DNA of 64,000 nucleotides from DATBGS01 sp036557885 (GTDB taxonomy: Bacteria > Chloroflexota > Ktedonobacteria > Ktedonobacterales > DATBGS01). Position numbers and translations under genes: made by a program. The stretch covers positions 116,823-180,822 of the forward strand of contig DATBGS010000010.1 in NCBI GenBank assembly GCA_036557885.1, in the 5' to 3' direction. Below are positions 16,872 through 24,218 of this stretch, one piece after another (the first letter of the stretch is position 1; every line of letters starts with the position of its first letter). Below the pieces are notes generated by a model. The model saw nothing but the letters and a program-made list of their open reading frames with translations, was not told where the DNA came from and did no database searches.

Positions 16872-17215
16872 ACACGCTGACCACATGTGCTGACCATACA
16901 AGACAAAGCATCTTCGCTTTCTCTTGTGCTTTAAATCATCGTGTGCTACCATAGAGTTGAGGTTAGAGTGGTCTTATATAAGACCAGTCGCTTGCTAAAA
17001 TGGTGGTCTTATATAAGACCAGTAGGTTGCTAAAAGTGGTCTTATATAAGACCAGTCGCTTGTTAGGAGCCACTTACTCTACATGCCCGATGGAGAACTT
17101 TTTTCTGTGAGAGAGTGAACCAAAAGCCTCAACTCACTTGGAAAGACCAAATCTTCATGAAGGCAGCAGCATAGTGTGGCAGAGAAACCCCACATAGAGA
17201 GGGATTTTGCCGTTT
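16872..17215. other. Partition control region
   Basis: Non-coding 344 nt between the XRE-ScpB-like gene and parA. It holds a candidate promoter, TTGTGC (16924-16929), 17 nt, TACCAT (16947-16952), followed by three copies of an 18-bp palindrome (listed separately), then about 160 nt of leader before parA. The palindromes lie downstream of the expected transcription start, where bound protein would repress parAB. Confidence 0.6.
16969..17054. repeat. Three copies of an 18-bp palindrome, candidate centromere/operator
   Basis: The perfect palindrome TGGTCTTATATAAGACCA occurs at 16969-16986, 17004-17021 and 17037-17054, spaced 35 and 33 nt (about three helical turns). Similar spacers (AGTCGCTTGCTAAAA type) make 33-35-bp direct repeats. 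A fourth copy lies at 24085-24102. The position before parA is where plasmid centromeres and par operators are found. It is unrelated to the chromosomal parS sequence. Confidence 0.8.
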
Positions 17216-18067
17216 ATGTCCACCACACAAGAAGCGAACGGTGTGATTTATGCCATCGCCAATCAGAAAGGTGGCGTTGGCAAAACCACCACCACCCTGA
17301 ATCTCGGCGCTGCATTGCATGAACGCGGAAGGCGTGTATTGCTTATTGATTGGGATCCGCAAGGCAGCTTGACTGTAGCAGCTGGAATTAACCCGGAGAC
17401 GTTGGAACAAACTATCTATGACGCTTTGATGGCTTCGGCGCGCGATGAGCAATCACCACGCCTGGAGGATATTATTGTCCATACACAAATAGGCCCCGAT
17501 CTGGCTCCAGCAAATATTGGCCTGTGCCAGGCTGAACTTGATTTGTATCATGCCCAACTTGGCGAGCTAATTCTGGATGACCTTCTGGAACCAGCAAGAC
17601 GTCGCTACGATTACATTCTGATTGACTGCTTGCCCTCGCTGGGTATTTTAACCGTCAATGCTCTGGCCGCCGCAGATACAGTGATGATTCCGATGCAAAC
17701 AGAATATCTGGCAATGAAGGGGGTTGGTCTGCTGCTCAAGACGATTCAAACCGTCAAGCGCATCAACAAACACCTTCATGTGGGCGGAGTCTTGCTGACA
17801 ATGGCGGATACCCGCACCATCCACAGCAGAGATGTCATGGCCTCCACTCGTGAATCATTGCTGGGTCAGGTGCCCATTTATTCCACCATCATCAAAAGTA
17901 ATGTTCGCTTGAAGGAAGCACCAATTGTTGCGCAGAGCGTGCTTGCTTATGACTCAGCAGCAAATGTTTCTCTGGCTTACCGTCAGCTTGCTGCTGAGGT
18001 CGAGCGAGAAAGTGCGCAAATACCTGCTGCTACTGAATCCAAAGCCATTAGCCGTAACAGGGAGTGA
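17216..18067 (+). CDS. parA: ParA-family partition ATPase
   Basis: A 283-aa Walker-type partition ATPase. The deviant Walker A is NQKGGVGKTTTTLNLG near residue 17, with the A' motif VLLIDWDPQGSLT and Walker B YDYILIDCLPSLGILT. It lacks the N-terminal HTH of type Ia plasmid ParA, so DNA-binding control must come from another protein, plausibly the XRE-ScpB-like product. ATG at 17216 has GAGAGGGA upstream; a TTG three codons earlier is too close to that site. Its stop overlaps the parB GTG by 4 nt (GTGA), indicating translational coupling. It would drive segregation of the replicon by ATP-dependent binding to the nucleoid. Confidence 0.95.
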   Translation: MSTTQEANGVIYAIANQKGGVGKTTTTLNLGAALHERGRRVLLIDWDPQGSLTVAAGINPETLEQTIYDALMASARDEQSPRLEDIIVHTQIGPDLAPANIGLCQAELDLYHAQLGELILDDLLEPARRRYDYILIDCLPSLGILTVNALAAADTVMIPMQTEYLAMKGVGLLLKTIQTVKRINKHLHVGGVLLTMADTRTIHSRDVMASTRESLLGQVPIYSTIIKSNVRLKEAPIVAQSVLAYDSAANVSLAYRQLAAEVERESAQIPAATESKAISRNRE

Positions 18068-19026
18068 GTGAATCCACCATGCCACAGCAACGAGCACGAT
18101 TAAACGCGAATATAGCGAAGACCCAATTGGGTCTGAATATTGGCTCTCCTATCCTGGCCGAAATTGCTGGCGCAAAAGGTGGATCATCCTCTCAAGCAGA
18201 ACAAACCATCGAGCAAGTAGCTATTGAGTTAATTCAACCCAATCCCTTTCAGCCAAGACGTGATTTTTGGGAGAAGGAAATCGAAGAATTAGCTGACGTG
18301 ATGAGATCAATGGGGTTCTTTGGGTCACTCCTTGGTCGCAGGCAGCAACGCCACATCCAACTTGCCTATGGTGAGCGACGATTACGTGCAGCAAAAGCAG
18401 CAGGTCTTACAGAAGTCCCTATCGAAATTCGCACGCTTTCTGACGAGGAAATGTTTAATATTGCCCTCGTGGAAAATGAGCAACGGCGCGATCTGACTCA
18501 GTTAGAAGTGGGCGAGGCTCTTTTGCGCGCAAAAGACCTCTTCAATCTGAGCGAGCGCGACATTGCCGCAAGGTTGGGAAAAAGCAAGGGGTATGTTCGT
18601 AACCGCATCGAGGTTGGCATGCTCCCAGATGACTTGAAGGAGGTGCTTCGCCAGCCCAACCTTGAGAGCTTCACCTCCAGCCACGCGCTTGAACTCAACC
18701 GCATTGAAGACCAGGCAACCAGAGCAGCTTTAACCAAAAAGGTAGTAGAAGGGAAATACAACTACCAAGAGACTAAGGTTGCGGTGGAAAATGAGTTGTT
18801 CCTTGGAGAAGAAGCGGGTGAGGAGAGAACGATACTTCCCACTTCCGCCAAACTTCAAGGGCGCGAAGTAGCACGGGGTGTAAATCTGCTGCGCAAAAAA
18901 TCTGAGGAACTCATTGTGCTGGCTCAACATCTTGCCACAGATGAGCGGATAAACCGTCAGGACTTGCGCAATGCCTTGGATCAACTCTATTCAAAGATCG
19001 AGGAACTGGCAAATGAGCTGGGGTAG
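18064..19026 (+). CDS. parB: ParB-family partition protein
   Basis: A 320-aa ParB/Spo0J-like protein. The N-terminal CTPase domain shows IQPNPFQPRR, AYGERRLRAAKAAGL and LVENEQRRDLTQLEVGEAL. The HTH follows (SERDIAARLGKSKGYVRNRI), and a C-terminal helical dimerisation segment ends at residue 320. The loop usually written GLIQPIVVR is replaced by GFFGSLLGRRQQ, so the nucleotide pocket may differ from the norm. Either GTG 18064 (overlapping parA) or ATG 18079 could be the start. It should bind the centromere (candidate: the 18-bp palindromes) and stimulate ParA. Confidence 0.93.
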   Translation: MSESTMPQQRARLNANIAKTQLGLNIGSPILAEIAGAKGGSSSQAEQTIEQVAIELIQPNPFQPRRDFWEKEIEELADVMRSMGFFGSLLGRRQQRHIQLAYGERRLRAAKAAGLTEVPIEIRTLSDEEMFNIALVENEQRRDLTQLEVGEALLRAKDLFNLSERDIAARLGKSKGYVRNRIEVGMLPDDLKEVLRQPNLESFTSSHALELNRIEDQATRAALTKKVVEGKYNYQETKVAVENELFLGEEAGEERTILPTSAKLQGREVARGVNLLRKKSEELIVLAQHLATDERINRQDLRNALDQLYSKIEELANELG

Positions 19027-19062
19027 CCTGTTTCCTCATCTCTGAAAGGATGCTGACATCCT

Positions 19063-19375
19063 TTTCGCGGGTAGCACTAAAGATTTTCGCGGGTAGCACT
19101 AAAGAATGGGGCACAAATCTTGCTGGATGATTCCTCGAAGGCGCTCTTTCGCGGGTAGCACTAAAGCAAGCTCCCTATTTCCCCCTTCTTTCGCGGGTAG
19201 GACTAAAGATTTTCGCGGGTTGACCTAAAGATACGCCTCTTTTCTTTCGCGGGTAGGACTAAAGATTTTCGCGGGTAGCACTAAAGGAAAAAGCCCTTTT
19301 TTCGCGGGTAGCGCTAAAGAAGCTGCCCTTTCTTTCGCGGGTAGCACTAAATTTCTTTCGCGGGTAGCACTAAAG
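19063..19375 (+). repeat. Ten direct iterons, 20 bp
   Basis: Consensus TTTCGCGGGTAGCACTAAAG. Starts: 19063, 19085, 19147, 19189, 19211, 19245, 19267, 19300, 19333 and 19356. The copies at 19189 and 19245 read GGACTAAAG at the end, 19211 reads TTGACCTAAAG, 19300 reads GCGCTAAAG and 19333 ends in AAAT. Pairs 19063/19085, 19189/19211, 19245/19267 are exactly 22 nt apart, i.e. about two helical turns, whereas spacing between pairs varies. Confidence 0.92.
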
Positions 19376-19385
19376 ATTTGCAAAC

Positions 19386-19416
19386 GCATGGGAGCAGTCC
19401 AGCACTGCTCCCATGC
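19386..19416. repeat. 13-bp hairpin beside the iterons
   Basis: Perfect arms GCATGGGAGCAGT (19386-19398) and its complement (19404-19416) around a 5-nt loop. It lies between the iteron array and the AT-rich repeats. It could be a structural element of the origin or a weak terminator for parB. No T-tract follows directly. Confidence 0.6.
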
Positions 19417-19432
19417 CGCTTTTGAAAATCTC

Positions 19433-19490
19433 TGTATAGTAATATATTTGTATAGTAATATATTTGTATAATAAATTCTTGTATACAAAA
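19433..19490. repeat. AT-rich 16-bp tandem repeats, candidate DNA unwinding element
   Basis: TGTATAGTAATATATT occurs twice in perfect tandem (19433-19448 and 19449-19464), followed by a degenerate third unit from 19465 and TGTATACA. It is the most AT-rich stretch of the window and adjoins the iterons, as unwinding elements do. Confidence 0.65.
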
Positions 19491-19795
19491 GGGGATTGAT
19501 CAAAAGAAAAAAAGAAAAAAAAGCTTCCTCCGAAAAACGCTCCCTCCAGCGAGTTCAAACAAAAAACCAAAAGTACCAGAGAGAAGTTGCAACTTTTGTT
19601 CCTTGGTGGTATACTTTCTCTTGCAGCTTTTGAGAAATCAGCACAGACGCTTTTTTTACGGATAAAATCATACAACTGCGTGAGGCAACAAAAATTTTTA
19701 GTAGAAAAGGCAAACGGCAAAATATCAAAGGGCTTTTGCCTTTACTGCTACCCACGAAAATCTTTACGCTATGAGAAAACGAAGTAGCAATTTGA

Positions 19796-19829
19796 GCGCC
19801 CCGGATGATCAAGAAGATCTCCGGGGCGC
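19796..19829. repeat. Hairpin upstream of the initiator gene
   Basis: Arms GCGCCCCGGA (19796-19805) and TCCGGGGCGC (19820-19829), with GATC pairs inside the loop. It lies four bases before the inverted iterons and could separate transcription from the origin or mark a protein-binding site. Confidence 0.5.
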
Positions 19830-19832
19830 TTG

Positions 19833-19874
19833 CTTTAGTCCTACCCGCGAAAATCTTTAGTCCTACCCGCGAAA
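19833..19874 (-). promoter_or_regulatory. Two inverted iterons upstream of the initiator gene
   Basis: CTTTAGTCCTACCCGCGAAA at 19833-19852 and again at 19855-19874, the reverse complement of the GGACTAAAG iteron variant and spaced 22 nt. They end 12 nt before the initiator ATG, overlapping where its promoter should be. In iteron plasmids such sites let the Rep protein repress its own gene. Confidence 0.8.
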
Positions 19875-19886
19875 GAGAGGGATTAC

Positions 19887-21989
19887 ATGGAGCAGCGAGC
19901 AAAAAACAACCCAAAGAGAAGCAGCGAAAATGCCCGCCAGAGAACCGATGATCTGTGGAAAGATGAGCCATCTTCCCCACCTCGTCGTCGAAAACAGGTC
20001 GGTTCTCGCAACTCTGCACCACTTTCTCTCTTTCCTGAAAGCCCACCATCCAGTAATGTGCAAACGGGTATTGTGGTGTCTGGTGCTGCATCCTCTGGAA
20101 AATCGCTTTTGCCTCGTGAGAAAGGACAAGGAGCCGAAGTTGGCAGAGCGGGCCTTGTTAGCCAAAGCGACCAGCAAGTCATTGGAGATGGGGGGCAGTT
20201 TCCTGAAGACACCGATCCATTGCTGGATGCCCCATCGCTCTGGGATTTACCTTTTCCCCCCTGGCCGCCTAGCCAGGAAGCCTCAGAGTCTCCCAGTCAG
20301 GTACTTCCTTCTGTTCCTGTTCTGGCGCTCCCTATTTCGACGATTGAGGCCCACGCCGAGGGCGCAGGAAGAGACTTGCTGGAGTTTTACGGAGTGGTTC
20401 CGCGTACGCGCGCAGATGACCCTGAAGAGGAACGAAAGTTCCGCCAGCGCATTTTGATGGAAGCTCGCCGGGGCGTCATCGCGGTAGATGGACTCTACAC
20501 CCGCAAAGCGGACCTCCACCTTGGCCCAATGCCCCAGGGCGAAATCATTGGCCGCCAGCGCTGGGTAGCACGCAAGGGCGATGTGCGTTTGGAAATTCCG
20601 CTTGATCGCATCCAAGATGAGATTGAGGCAGCAGCTCAGCGCGAAGGTGTGGCAATTGCTGACCTGTCTACCCAGGCGTTGCTCGTCACAGCAGTAGATG
20701 TCGCTCACATGATGGTGGGCGAATGGGCCGCGAAAATCATGCTGGGGTTGTATGAGGCAGCCAACGATTGCTGGCGATCTCCGTTGTTTAATCTGGATGT
20801 CAATGCTTTTCTGACCAAGTTGGGACGCAAGCCAGAGGTAAAAGTTGACAACGATGGCGTCTCGCGCGAATATCATCGCAGCGAGGCCCGTGCCGACTTT
20901 TGGAATACGATGCGTGCGCTCTCCAGTGTTTCGTTGGAAGTCGTGCGCACGATTCGGCACAGTGACGGAACTATATCCGATGATACGATTGAGCGCCCGC
21001 TAGTCTTCCTCTTCGGCGGAACGTATCCACACAAGGACAACCCTGAAGGCCGCCGACGTGCCCCTTCGCATGTCAAAGTCGCCCTTGGCTGGTATAACGG
21101 CGTTCGGCAGCTAGATGGGCGCCCTGGAACAGATTATGTTCCGGCTGAGCGTCTTCAGCCTGGGCGCGGGCATGCTCAGCACCATGCTACTCGTGAACGC
21201 CTGCGCCGTCGGCTGCTGCTCTACGCGCATTACCGCTTGCAGGAAATGCGGAAAGCCAACCAAACGGTTCCACCTCCAGAAGGCTATGTACTGGTTCGCC
21301 TCCGCCGCCAGACAGCCCTGGAGCGCGCTGGTATTACCACCGCCAACGTCACTTTGCAGCGCAACTCGCTTGCCAAGGCGCTGGAGAAGCTGAAGTCGAG
21401 TGGTGTTATTTTTGGCTACAGCGAGATTCCGCGCAAGGCCGATGATACATTTGATATCCAAGTAAACAGCAGCCTGTTGCTGGATGCTCGCGGTAATTTG
21501 CGCGACCTGATAGAGCTTCAGGATGACCTGGGCGTGGAAATTGGTTCGGTTAGCGCGAATCAGGAGGCAGATGGTGAAGTAGACATAGAAAACGCGACAG
21601 GCGGCGACTTGTTTACCCAACTGGTGGATGATAACGAGTGGGCGGCCCGTTTAAGCCGCGCTGTCCCTGATCTTGAGGGGCAAAAAGATGGCCGCCAAAG
21701 CCGCGATGTGCAGATGCTTTGGGGATTTGTGCGCGATGCCTTGCGCCCCACACTCAACACGGCGCGCCGTCAACATCTTGATTCTCTTGTTCCAGCCTGG
21801 GATTCGGCTGCCCCACGTGAACTGCTCCTGCTCGGTGGGACAAGCTACACCGTTCGGTTTACGAACATGACGTTGCTACGGGAAATTGATGAGTTGATTG
21901 GCAAGCTGCTCAACCGCTTCTTTGACCGAGCGCGCCCGGTCTATGTACCTCAGACAGTGATTGAGCAGGTTCGGGAGCAAATCGGTTAG
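19887..21989 (+). CDS. Putative iteron-binding replication initiator
   Basis: A 700-aa protein assigned mainly by position: its gene starts 12 nt after inverted iterons in a par/iteron module. Residues 1-150 are disordered and Pro/Ser-rich. The middle (about 180-540) contains winged-helix-like segments (LFNLDVNAFLTKLGRKP, LARAL-type helices and RERLRRRLLLYAHYRLQEMRKA). The last about 95 residues (606-700) resemble DnaA domain I: an early MLWGFVRDAL helix, the L...L spacing, strands LLLLGG and YTVRFTN, then a long helix REIDELIGKLLNRFF and VYVP. It lacks an AAA domain, so it is not DnaA itself. It is far longer than typical Rep proteins (250-400 aa). A terminator follows. Confidence 0.65.
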   Translation: MEQRAKNNPKRSSENARQRTDDLWKDEPSSPPRRRKQVGSRNSAPLSLFPESPPSSNVQTGIVVSGAASSGKSLLPREKGQGAEVGRAGLVSQSDQQVIGDGGQFPEDTDPLLDAPSLWDLPFPPWPPSQEASESPSQVLPSVPVLALPISTIEAHAEGAGRDLLEFYGVVPRTRADDPEEERKFRQRILMEARRGVIAVDGLYTRKADLHLGPMPQGEIIGRQRWVARKGDVRLEIPLDRIQDEIEAAAQREGVAIADLSTQALLVTAVDVAHMMVGEWAAKIMLGLYEAANDCWRSPLFNLDVNAFLTKLGRKPEVKVDNDGVSREYHRSEARADFWNTMRALSSVSLEVVRTIRHSDGTISDDTIERPLVFLFGGTYPHKDNPEGRRRAPSHVKVALGWYNGVRQLDGRPGTDYVPAERLQPGRGHAQHHATRERLRRRLLLYAHYRLQEMRKANQTVPPPEGYVLVRLRRQTALERAGITTANVTLQRNSLAKALEKLKSSGVIFGYSEIPRKADDTFDIQVNSSLLLDARGNLRDLIELQDDLGVEIGSVSANQEADGEVDIENATGGDLFTQLVDDNEWAARLSRAVPDLEGQKDGRQSRDVQMLWGFVRDALRPTLNTARRQHLDSLVPAWDSAAPRELLLLGGTSYTVRFTNMTLLREIDELIGKLLNRFFDRARPVYVPQTVIEQVREQIG

Positions 21990-22017
21990 GCCAGGTTAAG
22001 CATTACGGGAAGGAAGA

Positions 22018-22074
22018 GAGCATGCAGAACAATTTCGCCAAACTCACGCTTCTGGCGATTCTGCATGCTCTTTT
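22018..22074 (+). terminator. Terminator between initiator and aminotransferase genes
   Basis: Twelve-bp arms GAGCATGCAGAA (22018-22029) and TTCTGCATGCTC (22059-22070), with an inner TCGCCA/TGGCGA stem, are followed by TTTT. It separates two convergent genes and may act both ways. Confidence 0.8.
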
Positions 22075-22081
22075 GAGCTTG

Positions 22082-23437
22082 CTAGAGCGTGGTGGCTACC
22101 TCGCGCAGCGTATCCTCCAACCGATTCAGCACTTCGTCAATCTGTGCGTAGCTAATCACCAGAGGCGGCTCAATTCTGATCACCTGCGCGTTCGTCAGCG
22201 TCCCAGATACCAGCACCCCGCGTTTGAACAGTCCGGCGGCCACTTTATAGCCAACGTTGTGATCGCGGAAATGCTGGCCGATCAGCAGACCCCTGCCGGT
22301 AATGCGCTCGTAAATACCGTCGTAGCGCTCAGCCAACTTGTGCAGCTTGGGAATAAAATAGGCGCCTTTTTCAGCAGCCTGGCGCGGCAGGTCTTCACTC
22401 AGCACGACATTGATCGAAGCAATCGCCGCAGCGCACGCCAGCGCACCACCTCCGGTGGTTGTAGTATGCAAGAAGGGGTCTTCCAGCAACGGCTCCCAAA
22501 TCTTCGCCTTGCCCATAAATGCGCCGATGGGCATCACACCGCCGCCCAACGCTTTGGCCGAGGTCATGATGTCTGGTACCACGCCCCAATGGTCTACGCC
22601 CCACAAAGTTCCGGTGCGCCCCAGGCCCGTCTGGACTTCATCGGCAATCAGCAGTGTCTCATAGTCATCGCACAACTGCCGCAGGCGCGGCCAAAAATCG
22701 TCTGGAGGCACAATCCCGCCAGCCTCGCCCTGGATCGGCTCCATAATTACGCCCGCAATGCCCTCGCCCACTTCACGAGCAGCGCGCAGTTGCGCCTCCA
22801 CCGCGTCAGCATCTCCATAGGGCACATGGCGCACGTAGGGGTACAGGGGCAGGACCGGCTGCCGAAAGCGCGCCTTGCCCATCACAGACAGGCTGCCCAA
22901 GGTTTTTCCGTGAAACGCGCGAAACGCCGCAATGAACCCTGGTTTGCCGGTATACATCTTCGCCAGCTTCATCGCGCCTTCGGTTGTCTCTGTGCCGCTG
23001 CTAACAAAGAAAGCATTGTTAATATCCCCAGGCGTGATCTTTGCCAGCAATCCCGCCAGGAGCGCGCGCAGTGGGTCAAGCACCTCCTGGGAGGGCTGCC
23101 CGGTCTTTTCCAATTGCGCCTTTACCGCGTCAACCACCTTCGGATGTGACCAGCCCAGGCTGAACAGCCCGAAACCGCCCAGGCAATCAATGAAGGTGCG
23201 GCCAAGCGCGTCACGAAAGGTGGCGCCATGCCCCTCCCACTCGATGGAAGCGTAGTCTCCAGCCTCGGTTACAGATTTACGATATTCCAGAAAGCCTCGG
23301 TTGTAGTGGTCGGCCCAATTCTCAACTGCTGTCTGAATCAGCCATTTGGCCGTCTTTTCGTCAAGCGTTTTGGTATGGATAATTTCCAGGTAGCGTTCGG
23401 AATCTGAAATAGCCTGGTTCCAGGCGTCCGATGACAT
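22082..23437 (-). CDS. Class III aminotransferase, probable putrescine/diamine aminotransferase
   Basis: A 451-aa PLP enzyme of the acetylornithine/putrescine aminotransferase group. Seen are SSGTETTEGAMKLAK, FHGKTLGSLSVMGK, EPIQGEAGGIVPP, LLIADEVQTGLGRTG and the PLP lysine in TSAKALGGGVMPIGA. The N-terminal about 50 residues before EWEGHGATFRDALG resemble PatA/YgjG-type putrescine aminotransferases rather than ArgD. The ATG at 23437 has AGGAG six nt upstream; the longer frame to 23521 has no such site. It is divergent from an Lrp-type regulator with operator-like repeats between, suggesting local control. Other omega-amino substrates remain possible. Confidence 0.85.
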   Translation of the reverse strand: MSSDAWNQAISDSERYLEIIHTKTLDEKTAKWLIQTAVENWADHYNRGFLEYRKSVTEAGDYASIEWEGHGATFRDALGRTFIDCLGGFGLFSLGWSHPKVVDAVKAQLEKTGQPSQEVLDPLRALLAGLLAKITPGDINNAFFVSSGTETTEGAMKLAKMYTGKPGFIAAFRAFHGKTLGSLSVMGKARFRQPVLPLYPYVRHVPYGDADAVEAQLRAAREVGEGIAGVIMEPIQGEAGGIVPPDDFWPRLRQLCDDYETLLIADEVQTGLGRTGTLWGVDHWGVVPDIMTSAKALGGGVMPIGAFMGKAKIWEPLLEDPFLHTTTTGGGALACAAAIASINVVLSEDLPRQAAEKGAYFIPKLHKLAERYDGIYERITGRGLLIGQHFRDHNVGYKVAAGLFKRGVLVSGTLTNAQVIRIEPPLVISYAQIDEVLNRLEDTLREVATTL

Positions 23438-23495
23438 ACAGTGCTCCTTTAGGGGTAGTGACGAAACTTCTTCGCCTGCTGACGCTGCATTGTAC

Positions 23496-23537
23496 ACGAT
23501 ATTCGTATCCATATCAACCATTATCTACGAATATCGT
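23496..23537. promoter_or_regulatory. Paired operator repeats between patA-like and lrp genes
   Basis: ACGATATTCGTA (23496-23507) and its exact complement TACGAATATCGT (23526-23537) face each other, 30 nt apart. Each is itself nearly palindromic (TACGA-N3-TCGTA). They lie between the divergent starts and are likely sites of the Lrp-type protein. Confidence 0.7.
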
Positions 23538-23603
23538 ATAGTATGCCCAGAAATAATGCTAATTTCGTAGAGAACAGCGAAGCAGGCGGAAGGCAGAGTC
23601 ACG

Positions 23604-24065
23604 ATGTCAAGGAAACGTGTTATTGATGAGATTGATAAGCGTATTATTGAAATGTTGCAACAGGATGGCCGCCGCCCATTCACCCAGATAGCCCGCGATC
23701 TGGGATTGTCGGAGGCAGGGGTGCGGCAGCGCGTGCAAAGCCTCATCGAAGAGAAAGTGATGCAAATTGTTGCTGTCACCGACCCATTGATGTTGGGATT
23801 CCAACTCTTTGCGATGATTGGCATTCGCGCGGATGGCGGGCGCCTCATCGAAATTGCAGAGGCAATTGCCCGCTTTGATGAGGTGAGCTATCTTTTAATC
23901 TGCACTGGCGAATTTGATATGCTGGCGGAAGTCGTCTGCGAAGACAACGAGCACCTCTTGCGTTTTCTCACCGAAAAACTTTATTGTGTTGAAGGGGTTC
24001 AGCGCGGCGAAACATTTGTGTACCTGCGCGTCTACAAACAAACGTATCAGTGGGGAACTCGTTGA
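23604..24065 (+). CDS. Lrp/AsnC-family transcriptional regulator
   Basis: A 153-aa regulator. The N-terminal HTH reads DKRIIEMLQQDGRRPFTQIARDLGLSEAGVRQRVQ up to about residue 50, followed by the RAM ligand domain with strands VTDPLMLGFQLFAMIGI and VSYLLICTGEFDMLAEVVCED. It would bind amino acids or amines and control the divergent aminotransferase gene through the paired repeats. The start at 23604 has GGAAGGCAG upstream. Confidence 0.93.
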   Translation: MSRKRVIDEIDKRIIEMLQQDGRRPFTQIARDLGLSEAGVRQRVQSLIEEKVMQIVAVTDPLMLGFQLFAMIGIRADGGRLIEIAEAIARFDEVSYLLICTGEFDMLAEVVCEDNEHLLRFLTEKLYCVEGVQRGETFVYLRVYKQTYQWGTR

Positions 24066-24084
24066 TACGTTTTCACTCATAAAG

Positions 24085-24102
24085 TGGTCTTATATAAGAC
24101 CA
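24085..24102. repeat. Fourth copy of the 18-bp parA-region palindrome
   Basis: TGGTCTTATATAAGACCA, identical to the three copies upstream of parA and preceded by the same AAAG context as the third, here isolated 7 kb away just after the lrp stop. With the 17-kb cluster it brackets the replication genes. Confidence 0.8.
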
Positions 24103-24218
24103 GTAAATGTGGTTTGCTGCGTCACAATGCGCACTAACAAGGGCGCGGCATAAACTATGCATTTCTGTAGTCTGGTTATATCAAAGCTATGCTGTTCACC
24201 TGTTGAGGTCTACCATAT

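Larger units (their letters stand above)
19063..19874. other. Predicted iteron-type replication origin (oriV)
   Basis: The 860-nt gene-free region between parB and the putative initiator gene contains ten direct 20-bp iterons, a 13-bp hairpin, an AT-rich segment of tandem 16-mers and two inverted iterons just before the initiator start. This is the standard architecture of iteron-controlled plasmid origins: initiator binding array, unwinding element and autoregulatory inverted repeat. No clear DnaA box (TTATNCACA) was seen by eye. Confidence 0.85.

Noticed and set aside
16969..17054. Chromosomal parS sites
   Set aside because: The sequence TGGTCTTATATAAGACCA has no resemblance to the conserved TGTTTCACGTGAAACA motif, which was not seen in the window.
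19063..19375. CRISPR-like array of short direct repeats
   Set aside because: Units are only 20 bp, spacing varies from 2 to about 42 nt with no uniform spacers, no cas genes are near, and an inverted pair precedes an initiator-like gene. Iterons explain it fully.
22022..23149. 375-codon plus-strand open frame
   Set aside because: It lies wholly antisense to the aminotransferase gene, starts in the terminator, and its translation is low-complexity His/Gln/Arg-rich with no family features.
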